NCBI GenBank assembly: GCA_017311315.1
Contig: CM029654.1
Location: 1,302,001-1,366,000, forward strand
Direction: 5' to 3'
DNA: 64,000 nucleotides
Source of the DNA: Dendrocalamus latiflorus
Lineage: Eukaryota > Streptophyta > Magnoliopsida > Poales > Poaceae
The notes below the pieces were generated by a model. The model had not been told where the DNA came from. It made no database searches and was given only the letters and a program-made list of their open reading frames with translations. Shown piece after piece: positions 13,304 through 25,249 of this stretch. Position 1 is the stretch's first letter; every line of letters starts with the position of its first letter. The position numbers were made by a program, and so were the translations under genes.

Positions 13304-16300
13304 CTACCTCCTCTGGAACTTGAGGTGCTTGATGGACAGGAAGAATAGGAAGGCGAAGAGGGCGATGATGGCGAGGTGCAGGCAGGTGACGAGGTTGAAG
13401 TAGCGGTCTTGGAGGCCGAGGTAGCCCTCGAGGAACTCCCGCACCGTCTGGTCCGGCTGCCCCGGCACGCGGATGAGCTCTGTCCGGTCGCCTAGCTGCG
13501 AGAACATGAGCCCGTACATCGTCCACGCCGCCGGGTTTGCCCAGTACACCCATCTCCACCACACCGGGATCAGCTGCATCCACATTGCACATTCAGATTG
13601 CTGTTGTTCATCAGGTCAGTCACTCAGGCACAATCTCTCCTCTCCTTTTTTTCTGGTTGATTTTTCAACTAAAAAAAGCCCAAGTCGAAATCAATTCTGT
13701 TCCCTCTAATCGGAATTGTAATTAACATGACAAAGATTAGGGAGTTCCAAAGTACTTTTTTTTCGAGACCCCGCAAAAGACTTGCGTGTTGTGTAACTTC
13801 ATTAATAGAAGAAGAAAAAATACAACTAATCACCTAACTAAATTGGTCGAGAAAGTACTTGGCAGAGTAGTACCTCTCTTCCGATGATGAAGCCAGAGAA
13901 GACGTTCCAAAAGATAAATATGAGGAAGGACAGTCCGGCGGCTATCTCAATGTTAGGTGTTAGTGCCACCGTCATCATCCCATAGAGTGTGTAGTACATG
14001 AAGCTTAGCACCACATAGAGCACAAAACAAAAGAACTTGTTGGGGGTCAGCTGGAAGCCAATCATTGGGTATACAATTGCAGCAAAGATGATCACTTGGA
14101 CAAACATGTAAGGCAATTCAATTGACACCTGCACACAGAAATCCAACGTTGGAGTTTAGAATCCATGCTAAGCCCTAAGTTCAGAACCGCTGATTTTTTC
14201 TGAACAGATTGTATAGTAATATTACCTGAGCAATGGTGTAGGCCATGGTATAGTACATCCCTGCCGCCTTTTCCCGGTAGAACACAACCCTCTCCATTGC
14301 CACAACCGGCTGTAAGAAGGTGCAATTCATGAAGCCCAGAAACAGTGCTGATCCGTATACAATTCCTAGTACGTTGAATACATCTTGTTGCTCCTTGCTG
14401 TTGCACAGGAAAACCAAGTTATTATCTAATTGAAGCATGATAAGTTTTCATGGAAAAAAAATTAGGTTAGTTCCTGCTCCTACTTACATGGTTGAGCCAA
14501 TTTTCCAGAATACAATTCCGAACATAATTGATACAGCAAATGTGTTTAGGAACCGAACAACATTGTGTTCTGAGTTCTTCCAATATGCACATCTTTGCTT
14601 CCACAGGCAAGCCATGCATTGCACCTTGAAGTTCTGCCAATATCTGGGAGGAAATTGTAGATCCTCTGTGTTTGGTTCTGGTTTTCCCAGTTCATCAATT
14701 AGAAGCATGTTCTCCCTGCGGAAACCAAGTATAATTTCATTGTGTTTATCTTTTTCCTTATTGTTCAAACCAGTCAACAGAATAGCGATGGAAGCTTTAT
14801 GATTGTATTGGGCTTACCTGTAAAGGGAGGAGCTCTGATAAATTTCTGCATAGTCCACCCCAATCTCATATTCTGTTGTTTGCGTACTGATATCTAACAT
14901 CCATGCTGCTGGGTTTTGTCCCTCTTTTATTCTAGGAACACCAGGTATAGCCTGTGACAAAGCAATTTAAATATTTTTCCTCTCCATCTTATGAATAAGC
15001 ATCCAATCTCAGGCAGTCTTACCTCAAAATACTTTATCATGTTGCTAGACAGGGGACCTAGTGAACCACTGTATATGAGCTGACCTCCTCTTTTCATAAG
15101 TAGAAGCTGCAATTAGTCAAATTAAACTCAAATTTAGAAGGTAATTTTGTACTTACTCAGAAAAGGCCAATTGACCTGTGGTTCCTCAATTTTTCCACTT
15201 TAAGCCATAACTGTATTTAACACTTTTATGAGTGCTACTATTGAAAAAAAAAAGAAAAACAAAATCTGAAGGGAAATTTTCTGTTTAATTTTGAAAAAAA
15301 AACATTCTAGTTTTGGTGCTGCGTAATTGATTCTCTTTTAGTCTTCACCTTGACACCACTGGAGTACCGGACTATTCTTTTTGCTTGTACCAGTAGAAAG
15401 TTTTTTTTGACCTATTTACCGAATTATTCATACCTCATCAAAAGATTCAAATATCTCAATGCTTGGCTGATGAATTGTGCAGACAACAGTTCGTCCAGTG
15501 TCTACAGTGTTTCTTACTGTTCTCATGACAATTGCTGCGGCACGAGCATCCAAGCCAGTGGTTGGCTCATCCATAAATATAATGGAAGGACTAGCTACCA
15601 GCTCCACAGCTATTGTTAGTCTTTTTCTCTGCTCAGCCGACAGGCCAGTTGCTCCAGGCAAACCCACAATGGCATTCTTCAATTCAGTTAACTCAACTAG
15701 GTCCATGACTTCGTCTATGAACATCTGAAATATGTTTGAAGAGATCTTGTGTCATATATTTGCTTCTAACGATGATAAAAGAGGGTAAGAGGTCAACGCA
15801 CATACATCTCTTTGGCGAGATTTAACATTTGAAGGAAGGCGAAGCCATGCAGAAAACTGCAGTGACTCATACACAGTGAGATTAGGGGAGTGTATGTCAC
15901 TCTGTTCGCAGTAGCCTGAGATCCTTGAGAACGTCTCCTGCTTCTTTGGGTAGCCTGCTATCCTAATAGTGCCTTCAATATATCCTCCAGTTTTTCTTCC
16001 AGCCAAGACATCGAGCAGTGTTGTCTTTCCAGCACCAGTGATCCCCATCAGAGCCGTTAGCACCCCTGGCCTGAAGGCACCACTGACATCTTGTAGCAGC
16101 TGAAGCTTTTTATTTGTTACTCCATATTTTGCCATCTCCTGGTGGAAGATATGCATACTTTTGGTCAACGGGTGACTGGAATGGATGTAACTCTTTGGTA
16201 AGGACTGATGTGGTCAAGAGCTTACCTTAGGCATGTCGATAAAATAGTTGATATGATCAAATACAAGGGAAAGAGGCCGAAATGGGAGGATGACTTGATC

Positions 16301-19300
16301 AGTTGACGCATTGCCATTTCCAACTGTCTGGCTGTTGTACTCTAGCTTCACCTTGGTGGCATTGCTGTTAACTTGATGCTTGTGTGGAGCTGCAAATGAT
16401 AAACAAGAAGGATGAGTATTGTTTGTGTTCCTAGTTCAACATTTATGAGCTTTTGATTGCTTGGTATACATACAGTTCATGAACTCTAATGAAAATATGG
16501 TGAGGATGTTGAAGACCAGCGAGAATCCAAATAAAATGCAGACGCAAATCCAGTACCAGTGCCACTGTGTGAGCAGCCCCCTGATCTTGAGGATAGCTTC
16601 ACCGACGGTGTTTGCATTTGTGTAATGAAATTCCTATCAGCATCCAAGACCATCGTCATTAGGTCACAACTAATTGCTATAGATTTTTTGCCTCTGATTA
16701 AGAATGTTAGTGTACTTTGGGAAGGATATACTAGCATGGGGTTAGTAATTCCAAGTGTTGAAATGAGTGCTTACTGTAGCCCATCTTTTGTCAAGGAACT
16801 CATTCAGGGCGACCGCATTCTGTGCATAGGTGAATGGGGATGTCCAACATCCCCAGCGCAACCATGGTTGGAGAGCATCTGTTCAGTGTATAAAATTGGT
16901 GAGCGTCTTAGTTGCACATAAGCCTTAAAACTTGTCCTGCATTACAGAGTTGCCATACTTCCCGAGGTATTCTGAGCTAAATCATCTGACCTTTTGATAT
17001 GACGAAGCCTCCAAGTATGTAGATTGCTATAAGAGCTGCAGTCCCTAGCATGTTGGCCATTACTTGCGTCCTTCCTATGGCTGCTAAGAAGCGATACAGT
17101 CCCAATGACATTTGATGCATGGCAAAAAGTGCCACGAAGTGCTGGATGAACCTGCCAGAAGCAAGGGAATTTCTTCCTGTTACTTCAGTCTATTTAAGTA
17201 ACTAAGATCCGTATTCCTTAGGTATAGAAGGCCAAGAGGAGTACCTGATAACGGAAGGTGCATAGCCAATCGTGTAGTAGGTTAAGCCGGTCCAAAGACC
17301 TGTCTCTAGAAGTGACATTGGTAGACTAATGAGGAAAACTGAAGAAAGGAGTGCCCATCCTGGCAATGCTAGTAACTCTCTTTGCTTGTAGAAGATGGGG
17401 AGGCGCTTTATTGTCATTGCAATTTCAGTCATGCCATTGAAGTTTACTATCACAACAGCCATAAAGAGTGCTCCCATGTACTTATTAGCATCAAGTACAG
17501 AAGTGTGGCTCATATTCGTTCGAAGGAAAAGTGTTGAGATCACAAAAGCAAGAACAGTTATCTGTATGGTCTTGAATATATGCACTGGAGAGTTTCTTTT
17601 TAGAAGCAGTACTTCCCTTGAAAAGCATGCCTTGAAAATATTCCATCTGGAGATCCTGCAACTTGCATTGGTTGAAAATATTCTCTTTCCAGTATTGTTT
17701 GGCCGGCAGAGTTTGTCTTCTACAAGTTGAGGGAGATAGGAGGCACGGAAGGATTCTGCAAAATTTTCAATTGGATGGTATTGGTACTTATTTTCATCAC
17801 CGACCCAGTATTGCTTTTGGTCCATCTTCGAGGTCACCTGACCAATTCCAGAAAAAAGTTACTGTTAGCTTGTTCCATTGTTATTCACAAGTACATATAT
17901 TACAGAATAATTGATTTTGTGGAACTACGTGGAATTGTGAGTCATCTACTGCCTGTTTTACCTTGTGACTAATGTATTGGTTATCCTATAGTTTTTCTAT
18001 ACAGTAATTTGGTAAGGAGGGTCAATTGTTATTAGTATTGTCTTACTTAACAGTTCGTTATGACTTCAATTGATAATGGAATACCTCTTGAAGGAAATCT
18101 GCTACATTCTTCCTGCCGGGGCATTTGAATCCCATGGTTTCAAAGAAATCGGTAGCATTTTCTCGTGGACCATGGTATACAATTTGCCCCTCGCATAAAA
18201 GGATTATGTCGTCAAATAATTCCAGTGTCTCGGGAGGTGGTTGCAGCAAGGAAATAACCATGGTGAGATCCATCAAATGAGCCATTTGTTGGAGAAACTT
18301 CATGATCTCGAACGTGGTGGAGCTATCTAGACCTGTTGATATGTCATCCATAAAGAAGCATCTTGCTAGACCAACTAGCATCTCTCCTGCATTAAGGAAG
18401 TCATTGTGAAGTATGGTTAGTTCCAATGAAATATCTCTGCTCAGGTCCTCATTCTCCTTTCTTGGCTAGTTGCTTCCACCTGGCTTGATAGCTACAAGCA
18501 TATTTTTTACCGTGAGCATTTCTGTCCTCATTAAAACCTTATTTTTGTTTCATACAACAAGTTCTTGAGGTGGTAAAATTTTAGTTATGCTTTCTTCCAG
18601 GTAGGAAAGACATTCTGCCAGTGAAGCTATACATGACTGGTAGCTATATGTGTATTATAACATGAAGTCTGATTGGGAAGTTCACCCTAGCTAGGAAGTG
18701 ACAATAGAAGGTGAAGAAACAACGTACATAGTAGAAAAAGGTAAAATGCTTACCGATTGTGGCTCTTTTCTTTTGTCCTCCTGATATGCCTCTTCTCATC
18801 TCGTCTCCCACTAGGGTATCAGCACACTCGGACAAACCAAGTATCTTCATATACGCAAATTTGTTGATTATGTTGTCAAGAGAAATAATAAATTGAACAA
18901 GTAACAAACTTACCTTGATAATATAGTTTGTTGTAAGGTTGCTTCCGTCTCCAAATGTGGTCGCCTGTGCAGAGCAGATGTTTAAGTAATTAAACAAAAA
19001 AAAATCCAGTTTTAGCTAAAAATAGAGAAAAACAAAATTAACCACCTTAATAAGTGAGTCAAGATCTTGGTCAACTTTATTGATGACACCCTTTTTTCTT
19101 CTTATCGCTTCTCCCAGCATCTCTAAGGTGGTCATTCCAAACAGGAACTTTGTGTTAGTATTTGTCGTGCAAAGATTAATACACCTTGCATCTTTCCATG
19201 GATCCTTGTTGATTTACAGTGTCTGATTTTGCTAGAAATTAGCGCATGTACGTACACTAAAGTTGTATCTGATCTGTAAAATGAATAGTAAACCATACAC

Positions 19301-22300
19301 AAGGGGATGTCTCACCAAATTCATTGTTGGTTCCCAACATCTTGGATGAGAATTCAATAGTCTCTCTTACGGTCATCTCCGCATGGTGAAGATCATACTG
19401 GCTAATGTAAGCATGCAGATAGTGAGGTGTCGAGGAATTCACTTCTTCTTCATTGTACATGACCTTTCCTTTGAGCTATTAAGAAATTTTACATGGTCAA
19501 GAAAATGCATTTTTATTATTCAACGCTACACATTATTATTATTATTATTATTTTGCATTTTCTTGTTGATAGGTACTTTTGTTGGCAGTAGATAACTCAA
19601 TCTACCTTCAAAGAAGAATCCGACTGTCCCGCCAATGCTTTTAAAAAGGTTGTTTTCCCTGAACCAGGTGCTCCTAGAAGAAGTGTCATCCTGATTACAT
19701 AATGGGATGACAACATTTCGGTATCTTAGGTGTGGCAATTAATGAAATAAAAGGATAGATCATACTTCCTTTTATCTTTTATGAATGGTACTTTATGAAG
19801 TTACATGTGTTTATTAATACCTCCTCTGTCAAATTCGATAGAACACTTAATTTTGTGATAGAATGGAGTATATATCTGCACTCCTGAGTCAGTAAAATCT
19901 AGAGACACTTACCTCGATGGTCGAATTATCCCACTTGCTTCATTTATAATTTTGATGGATCTTTTCCTCGTAGCACACATGTGCCAAGATGTTGCCAATT
20001 CCTGCATAACAAAATAAATTGTCTTTTATAAATATGGTTTTGAATGTGACTCACCAAAAATATGCATAGCAAAGGAAACATCTGCATTTAAACGTACACA
20101 CACACACACACTCTTTAGAACTTGTGAAAGTGCACAACAGCACAAGAACACGCATTTTCATTTTGGTTCTGGAAACAAGACTTAAATGCATATGTTCAAT
20201 TTAACTGTGTTAAGATACAGACTCGCTGTCTCAACTTGCTTTAAATCAGCTCCAACAATTTGGAGAGAGTGCTGCAATATTTGAAAATAACCACTGCAAT
20301 AACTTAACTACTGTTGCTAACTTTTTAGATGGGCTCAGAGTAAGAGGAGGTAGACAGCCCAGACCACCACGTTGTTGGCTGGATCTAGCGGCTTCGATAC
20401 CACATCCTCATTGTCCCTACCCCTGATCGTGCCATTACTGAGTTTGCCATCTACGAGGGATCGCCGTTGGTGAGAATGATGAGTGAGCATGGCGCCCTAA
20501 TTCTGTTCCATGTGCAACGATCTTAATATGACGATTAAAACGATCAAAGTGTTTAACACACATTGCAACAGATAAAAACACTTTCTGTAATAATTCGAAT
20601 AAACTCTTGTAACAAATCAAGCAAACACATACAATAATTTGAATAAACTCTTGCAACAAATCAAGTATACAACTGCAATAATTCAAAGAAACATCGGCAA
20701 CAAATTAAGTAAACACCTAAAACAAAAGAGTACCTAGAGGAGGAGATACACGGGACGGCGATTGTTGTTAGAGGAGGAGTCAACCCACCTCATTGCTGTT
20801 AGGGCCAAATCTAGCAAGGTAGGACTAGCCCAATACCTTGTTACTGACCTACACCATCGCTATACCTCTCACCATCCGGTTGCTATTCCCCGGTCACAAT
20901 TCTCAGCTTCATGTCCGCTGCCATAGTTTCTCCGCTAGACGCCCGTCTTGCCACCCTCTGCTTAATGCGCCAAATAGGGAAGAGAGATGGAGAGGGGATG
21001 TACAACTTGGAGACGTGAGGGGATAAGGAGGAGTGAGGTTGCACCGATTCGGACCTCTCCCAATCCGATTGGTGGGGGTGAGCTCATGTTTGGTCACATG
21101 AGGTTGTGTAACTAGGAGGATGATGGAGTCTGTTCTTTTTTTTTGGTTTCGGTTTATAGTTTTTTGTCTGTTCGTGAGAGAGAGTACGGAGTAACAGACA
21201 CTCGTACGTGATTTTGACGATATAAATGAAGTTATTATAGTGTGTACTACAATCAATTTATAGATTCTTTTAAAAAGACACTTTATTTAAAAATTAGTTA
21301 CAGTAGAAAAGCCAAAAAAAATAACATCTAGTAATTGAAAAGAAGAGACCATGTGTTGCTTCATTAGATTGCTGTTGAGTGGTGGAGACATGTCTAACAG
21401 AGATCGTGGACGGTGGACGTCTGGGTCGTATCATTTTCCAACAAACAGTACTGACAGTATGTAATCAATATTCATGCCTCCAAGGAAATCTCATTCTCTG
21501 TGTTATTTGCATTCGCCAACCACTTGTAATAACTGCAGCGGAAAGTTCTTACGTTTGCAGGAGGAAACAACTATTCTGGGACAAGTCCGGCTAAAAAAGG
21601 TTAGCAGTGCTCACTGCTCACTCAACCACCTGCTCAAGTTGGCTTATGATATTTTCTTCAGACTACATTTATTAATCAAATTACTTGCAGCACCATGAGA
21701 ATTCGATGTGTTTGACCTTAATCATGAATGATCCCAGGTGAGAGACGTACGTTCTCAGTGGTCTGGTCTGTTTCTCAGGGGAAGGAACAAGCAACAGTCC
21801 GGGCCAGAGGACAAAGCTCGCATTAAAGCATGTGTCGTCGTCGTCGTCGCCGATTGCTCAACTCGGAGCTAGCAGCTCAGGAAAAGCTAGGTTAGATGTA
21901 GGGCTGTAAAAAAAACTCGAAGCTCGCGAGCTACTCGAGTTCGGCTCGTTCTAGGCTCGGTTCAAGCTCGGTTCGAACTTTAAACGAGCCGAACTCGAGC
22001 TTGATCTCGAGCTCGCGAGCTTCACCGAGCCGAGCTTGAATAGTTCGCGAGCCCCAATTCGAGCTCAAATAGTAATACATATTAATTCTTACCGAGCTTA
22101 CTCGAGCCGAACTCGAGCTCGAGCTTTTATTATTGTTGAAAATTAGTGCATATTTGAATTATTTTGACTGTTATCGAGTTTACTAGAGCCGAGCTCGAGC
22201 TTAAAAATTTCTTATTATTGAAAAATAGTGCATAATAAATTATTTTAATTGTTACCGAGCTTCAACGAGCCGAGTTCGAGCCCCGGTCCAAGTTCGGACC

Positions 22301-24194
22301 CCAACTCGAGCTCGGCTCGAGGTTCTACCGAGCTCGAACCTGGAAGGCCAAGCTCGTTCGAGCTCAGTTCGTTTACAGGCCTAGTTAGATGTGTACTACT
22401 ACTACTGCCGCCTCTGAAATCTGAATTACCGTACGTCGACGTGCCCAGGCCCTGTCTTAAATCTTGGAACATATCGTCATGGTTTGGAATGATCTCTTGC
22501 AAGTTGGCTGAAAGAGCCCCATGGCATTGCTCAGTTTAAGGTAGACATGGTGGGGACAACCCTACTTGTGTCAAGGTATGTCCTATCTATATCCTCCTTA
22601 TTCTTTAGTAATATTAATTAATATAAGATAGTAGATGGACAACTGTGAGGTACACACACACTATAAAACACGGGCCAACGTCTTATGTGTTGGAAACCGA
22701 CAACTCAACTCCAAATTTTGATCACTTCAAGAGATGAGTGTTATGACCGCGCTTTCCTGATATACTTGTTACTTACTTTTGAGTGCTTTGCATGTACTCG
22801 TAACCGAGTTCCTGCGGATTACGAGTACTTGAAACTTCGACTGCAAATACTTGCGCCTTTGACCACGACCATTCTGCTGCTTCTTCGAGTACTCCAATTA
22901 CTGGTAATCTTCCTAATCTCTTGGTACTCATTATCTCCAAACGGATTGCACTTGATACTCGTAAACTTCGGGAACGACCGATCTGCACTCAAATGCTTCA
23001 ACTTTTTTTGCTGTGGTACTCGTAAGTCACGAGCGCTACAGTACTTGTAACCTTTGAGTATGCCCTCTATCACAACCGATCGCTTCTCGTTCGCTTGTCT
23101 TTAATTACATGACTATACTGCGTCTTATAAAGGTTAGTTACAAGACTCATAAACGGACTCAACAACATAATTCGACTTTTACTACGGACTCGACTCAAAC
23201 GCTGTTACAGACTCGGATATGACTAAATAAAAAATTAAGATTAATTTCAACTTTATGTGATAAAATATGACTCGCGTAAAAATCATCGCCCAATCTAATT
23301 TAATCTGTACAACACAAAGAGAGATCCTTGGATACTGAATTCCCGAGTCCCAACCATACTTATAGTACTATACTTATACAGTAAAACGTCATGAGTGAAA
23401 GACTACAAGATCGCATACTGGGATTAATTTCCACGTGACAACTAGCTAGTGATTTACCAGTTGGCCGGATACATGACTGTGTTTAGAAAAGGTTGATCTC
23501 TATGTGTTACATAGTTTTCTTCAAAAAGAAAAAAAAAGACTGTGTTGCGTGCACACCGCAACCTACACAGACCTCAACTGATCTATGCATCACAATCTCT
23601 CAAACAGTTGCAATGCAAGCCATGCATCCAAGAAGAGAGCGCGAAAGCAGTACGTTTCAGTTCGGACCCGGAAAAAAAAACACACAGCAAAGCAAGATTC
23701 GCAAACAGCTAACGGCAGCAGACAAATCATAACAACACTGTGGATCGTACTTGGGCGAAGTTGATGGCGCAGTTGAGCAGCGTCGGCACGGCGCGGCGGC
23801 CGACGCGCACGTCCGCCTCCACGGTGAGCTTCTCGAACCGCACCTCCACCTTCGCCGCTCCAGCTCCCAGCCTGAGAATTAATCCGTCACCGATTCACCG
23901 TGCATCCGTGCATTCGCACGTACGTACGTACATACGTGCGCCATGCACGCAAGCACAACCACAATTAGCTCAATCTTGCACTAGCCTCTAACTGAACGAA
24001 GATTGATGAGTATCATGTCATGTGCACATGCATATGCACGCATATATATACCTTTCCTTCTCCCGAAGCATCTGGAGGAAGTCGCGGTTGTCGTCGTGGG
24101 TGAGCGGCGCCGGCGGCGGCAACCTCCTCTCCGACGTCGTCGTGGTGCCTTCTTCATCGATGGACACCGGCGGCTGCTCCTTCCTATACTCCAT
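13304..24194 (-). CDS. PDR-type full-size ABCG transporter, copy A (22 exons, complete)
   Basis: Predicted plasma-membrane ATP-driven exporter of the pleiotropic drug resistance class (NBD1-TMD1-NBD2-TMD2). Exons in transcript order: 24194-24052, 23871-23751, 20001-19913, 19690-19606, 19475-19316, 19122-19046, 18964-18914, 18844-18754, 18386-18085, 17837-17245, 17151-16991, 16878-16775, 16633-16474, 16389-16226, 16138-15806, 15724-15434, 15106-15023, 14951-14818, 14715-14488, 14397-14226, 14128-13874, 13573-13304. Phases agree throughout and total 4068 nt (1355 aa). NBD1: Walker A GAPGSGKTT, signature ISGGQKKR, Walker B FFMDDISTGLDSSTT (Asp where relatives have the catalytic Glu). NBD2: GITGAGKTT, GLSAEQRKR, IIFMDEPTTGLD, H-loop TIHQPS. 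The start is the first ATG before FLQMLREKE, so the N-terminus is short for the family. Intron 2 is 3.7 kb and holds transposons. The substrate cannot be told. From memory, the rice syntenic gene is an ABCG/PDR member beside NAP1. Confidence 0.92.
19528..19553. repeat. ATT microsatellite in PDR-A intron 4
   Basis: About eight ATT units between exons 4 and 5. The matching site in copy B (57845-57887) has about fourteen, so the array has changed length since duplication. Confidence 0.85.
20095..20111. repeat. CA dinucleotide run
   Basis: Short CACACA run in PDR-A intron 2. A degraded equivalent lies at 58440-58456 in copy B. Confidence 0.75.
20580..20725. repeat. Three imperfect ~44-bp units in PDR-A intron 2
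   Basis: Units built on AATAAACTCTTGTAACAAAT and AAGCAAACACATAC-like text repeat about three times. The same array is at about 60280-60425 in copy B, so it predates the duplication. The array and its flanks look like old transposon interior, but I could not name the family. Confidence 0.6.
21127..21350. mobile_element. Degenerate MITE (family 1) in PDR-A intron 2
   Basis: Contains family-1 interior landmarks (AGAGTACGGAGTAACAGACA, GTGTACTACAATCAATTTA) and begins with CTGTTCTTTTTTTTTGG. The matching place in copy B (about 60770-60790) goes directly from GGGAGGATGA into the downstream flank, so the insertion is specific to copy A. Ends are approximate. Confidence 0.6.
21899..22383. mobile_element. 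Non-autonomous hAT element (485 bp) with 8-bp TSD
   Basis: The ends are TAGGGCTGTAAA and TTTACAGGCCTA (near-perfect inverted repeats). They are flanked by GTTAGATG at 21891-21898 and 22384-22391, an exact 8-bp target duplication as hAT transposases make. The interior is saturated with GAGCTCG/CGAGCTC motifs and has no transposase frame. Copy B has the empty site near 61007-61014. A relative with the same TAGGGCTG end sits at 47564-48102. Confidence 0.92.
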
Positions 24195-24325
24195 CCTCGC
24201 CGAAGAGAGGCAGCCTACACAGAGCTAGCTGCACACGTCTTGGGCGAGACGTCGCACGAGCGTATGTTCGATGAGAACAACAATGACTGCTCCTAAGCGC
24301 ATGAACGGGTGTGCATCTACACGTA

Positions 24326-24333
24326 TATTTATA
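24326..24333 (-). promoter_or_regulatory. Candidate TATA box of PDR copy A
   Basis: On the minus strand this reads TATAAATA, about 132 nt upstream of the chosen ATG (24194). That leaves room for a TSS about 30 nt downstream and a 5' UTR of about 100 nt. The spacing and the absence of another start nearby support the start choice; no transcript evidence is available. Confidence 0.5.
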
Positions 24334-24384
24334 TCTAGCCGATGGATCGAATGCAGATATAAGCAAGGAAAGAGGCGTTTCAAG

Positions 24385-25249
24385 GGATTTTTTAAATAAT
24401 CAAAATTTTATTCAGAATTACAGAAAAACACCTACAAATTATTATTTTTACACTTTTGACCTCATGTCACCGAACTCAAGTCACCCAATCATTGGGTGAC
24501 ATGAGGTCAAAGTCGCCCAACGGTTGGACGACTTAATCATGTCGCCTGACCATAGAGCGACTTTGGCACATATCGCCCAACGGTTGGACGATAATCTAAA
24601 ATATGTTATTATTTATTAATTCGATGGAAATAATTATGTGTGTGTGGTGTTGGGGGGGGGGGGGTAAAAGACAATTGTTGTAGGTAGCGAACATTTAGCA
24701 AGTCTTATTTGTAAGTATTTTTTTTTAAAAAATAGGGCAGGCAATGTCGGTTGATCCGTTTGTGATTTTTATGGATTGTGAATAGTACAAAATCTGTTAG
24801 ATTTGCAATAATATTTTGTGATTGTTGTATGTTGTCGTAGTGCGATAAATTTTATGAAAAATTTTGTAAGGACGATTAAGGTAGCAATGACTCGTAAGTA
24901 CAAAGATAAGTGCTATTGCGATGCAATAGATAATTCGTGAAATTTTTTAATATAACAAAATTTTTATTCAAAAATACAAAATTATACCTGTGATTTTGTT
25001 TTTTTTTTTGCAATAGTAGCCTCCTTTTAACTGACCATAAATACATATATGGACTGATAATCTTTTTGGAGGCCCTACCCTCCAAGCATAAGGATGGGCA
25101 TATGCTAGACAATACCGTTGATGAAAGATGCATAGACATTTCGTACGTACTTGCAGAACTCATTTTTTCATGTTGTTGGATGTATTGTTACATGAAGAAT
25201 TGAATGCAAAAAGATGATGAGATTTGATGTTGCGAATTGAAATAGACTG
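24385..25249. other. Intergenic, no gene seen; cluster of short palindromes
   Basis: TTGACCTCATGTCAC (24456-24470) is inverted at 24496-24510, enclosing the 21-nt palindrome 24480-24500 (ACCCAATCATTGGGT core). CGCCCAACGGTTGGACG then appears twice, near 24514 and 24575. A run of about 13 G lies near 24651. The rest is AT-rich and I see no coding potential. Confidence 0.5.

Larger units (their letters stand above)
12966..24194. repeat. Segmental duplication, copy A (partner 49573-64000)
   Basis: The stretch from just 3' of PDR A to its first exon recurs in the same orientation at 49573 to the window end. The copies share exon structure, introns, an ATT microsatellite and intron-2 landmarks such as the GTCGTCGTCGTCGCCGA run near 21838 and 60940. 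Differences are mainly insertions. Copy A alone has a MITE near 21127-21350 and a hAT at 21899-22383. Copy B alone has a Copia element (53880-55514), a Stowaway element (58644-58900) and a CACTA element (62058-63178). Confidence 0.9.

Noticed and set aside
16559..16921. Plus-strand 120-codon frame present identically in both PDR copies (also 53239-53601)
   Set aside because: It is antisense to PDR exons 12 and 13; its conservation reflects the transporter exons.
20585..20720. Regular repeats that might suggest a CRISPR-like array
   Set aside because: Units are imperfect and contiguous without unique spacers, in a plant intron.
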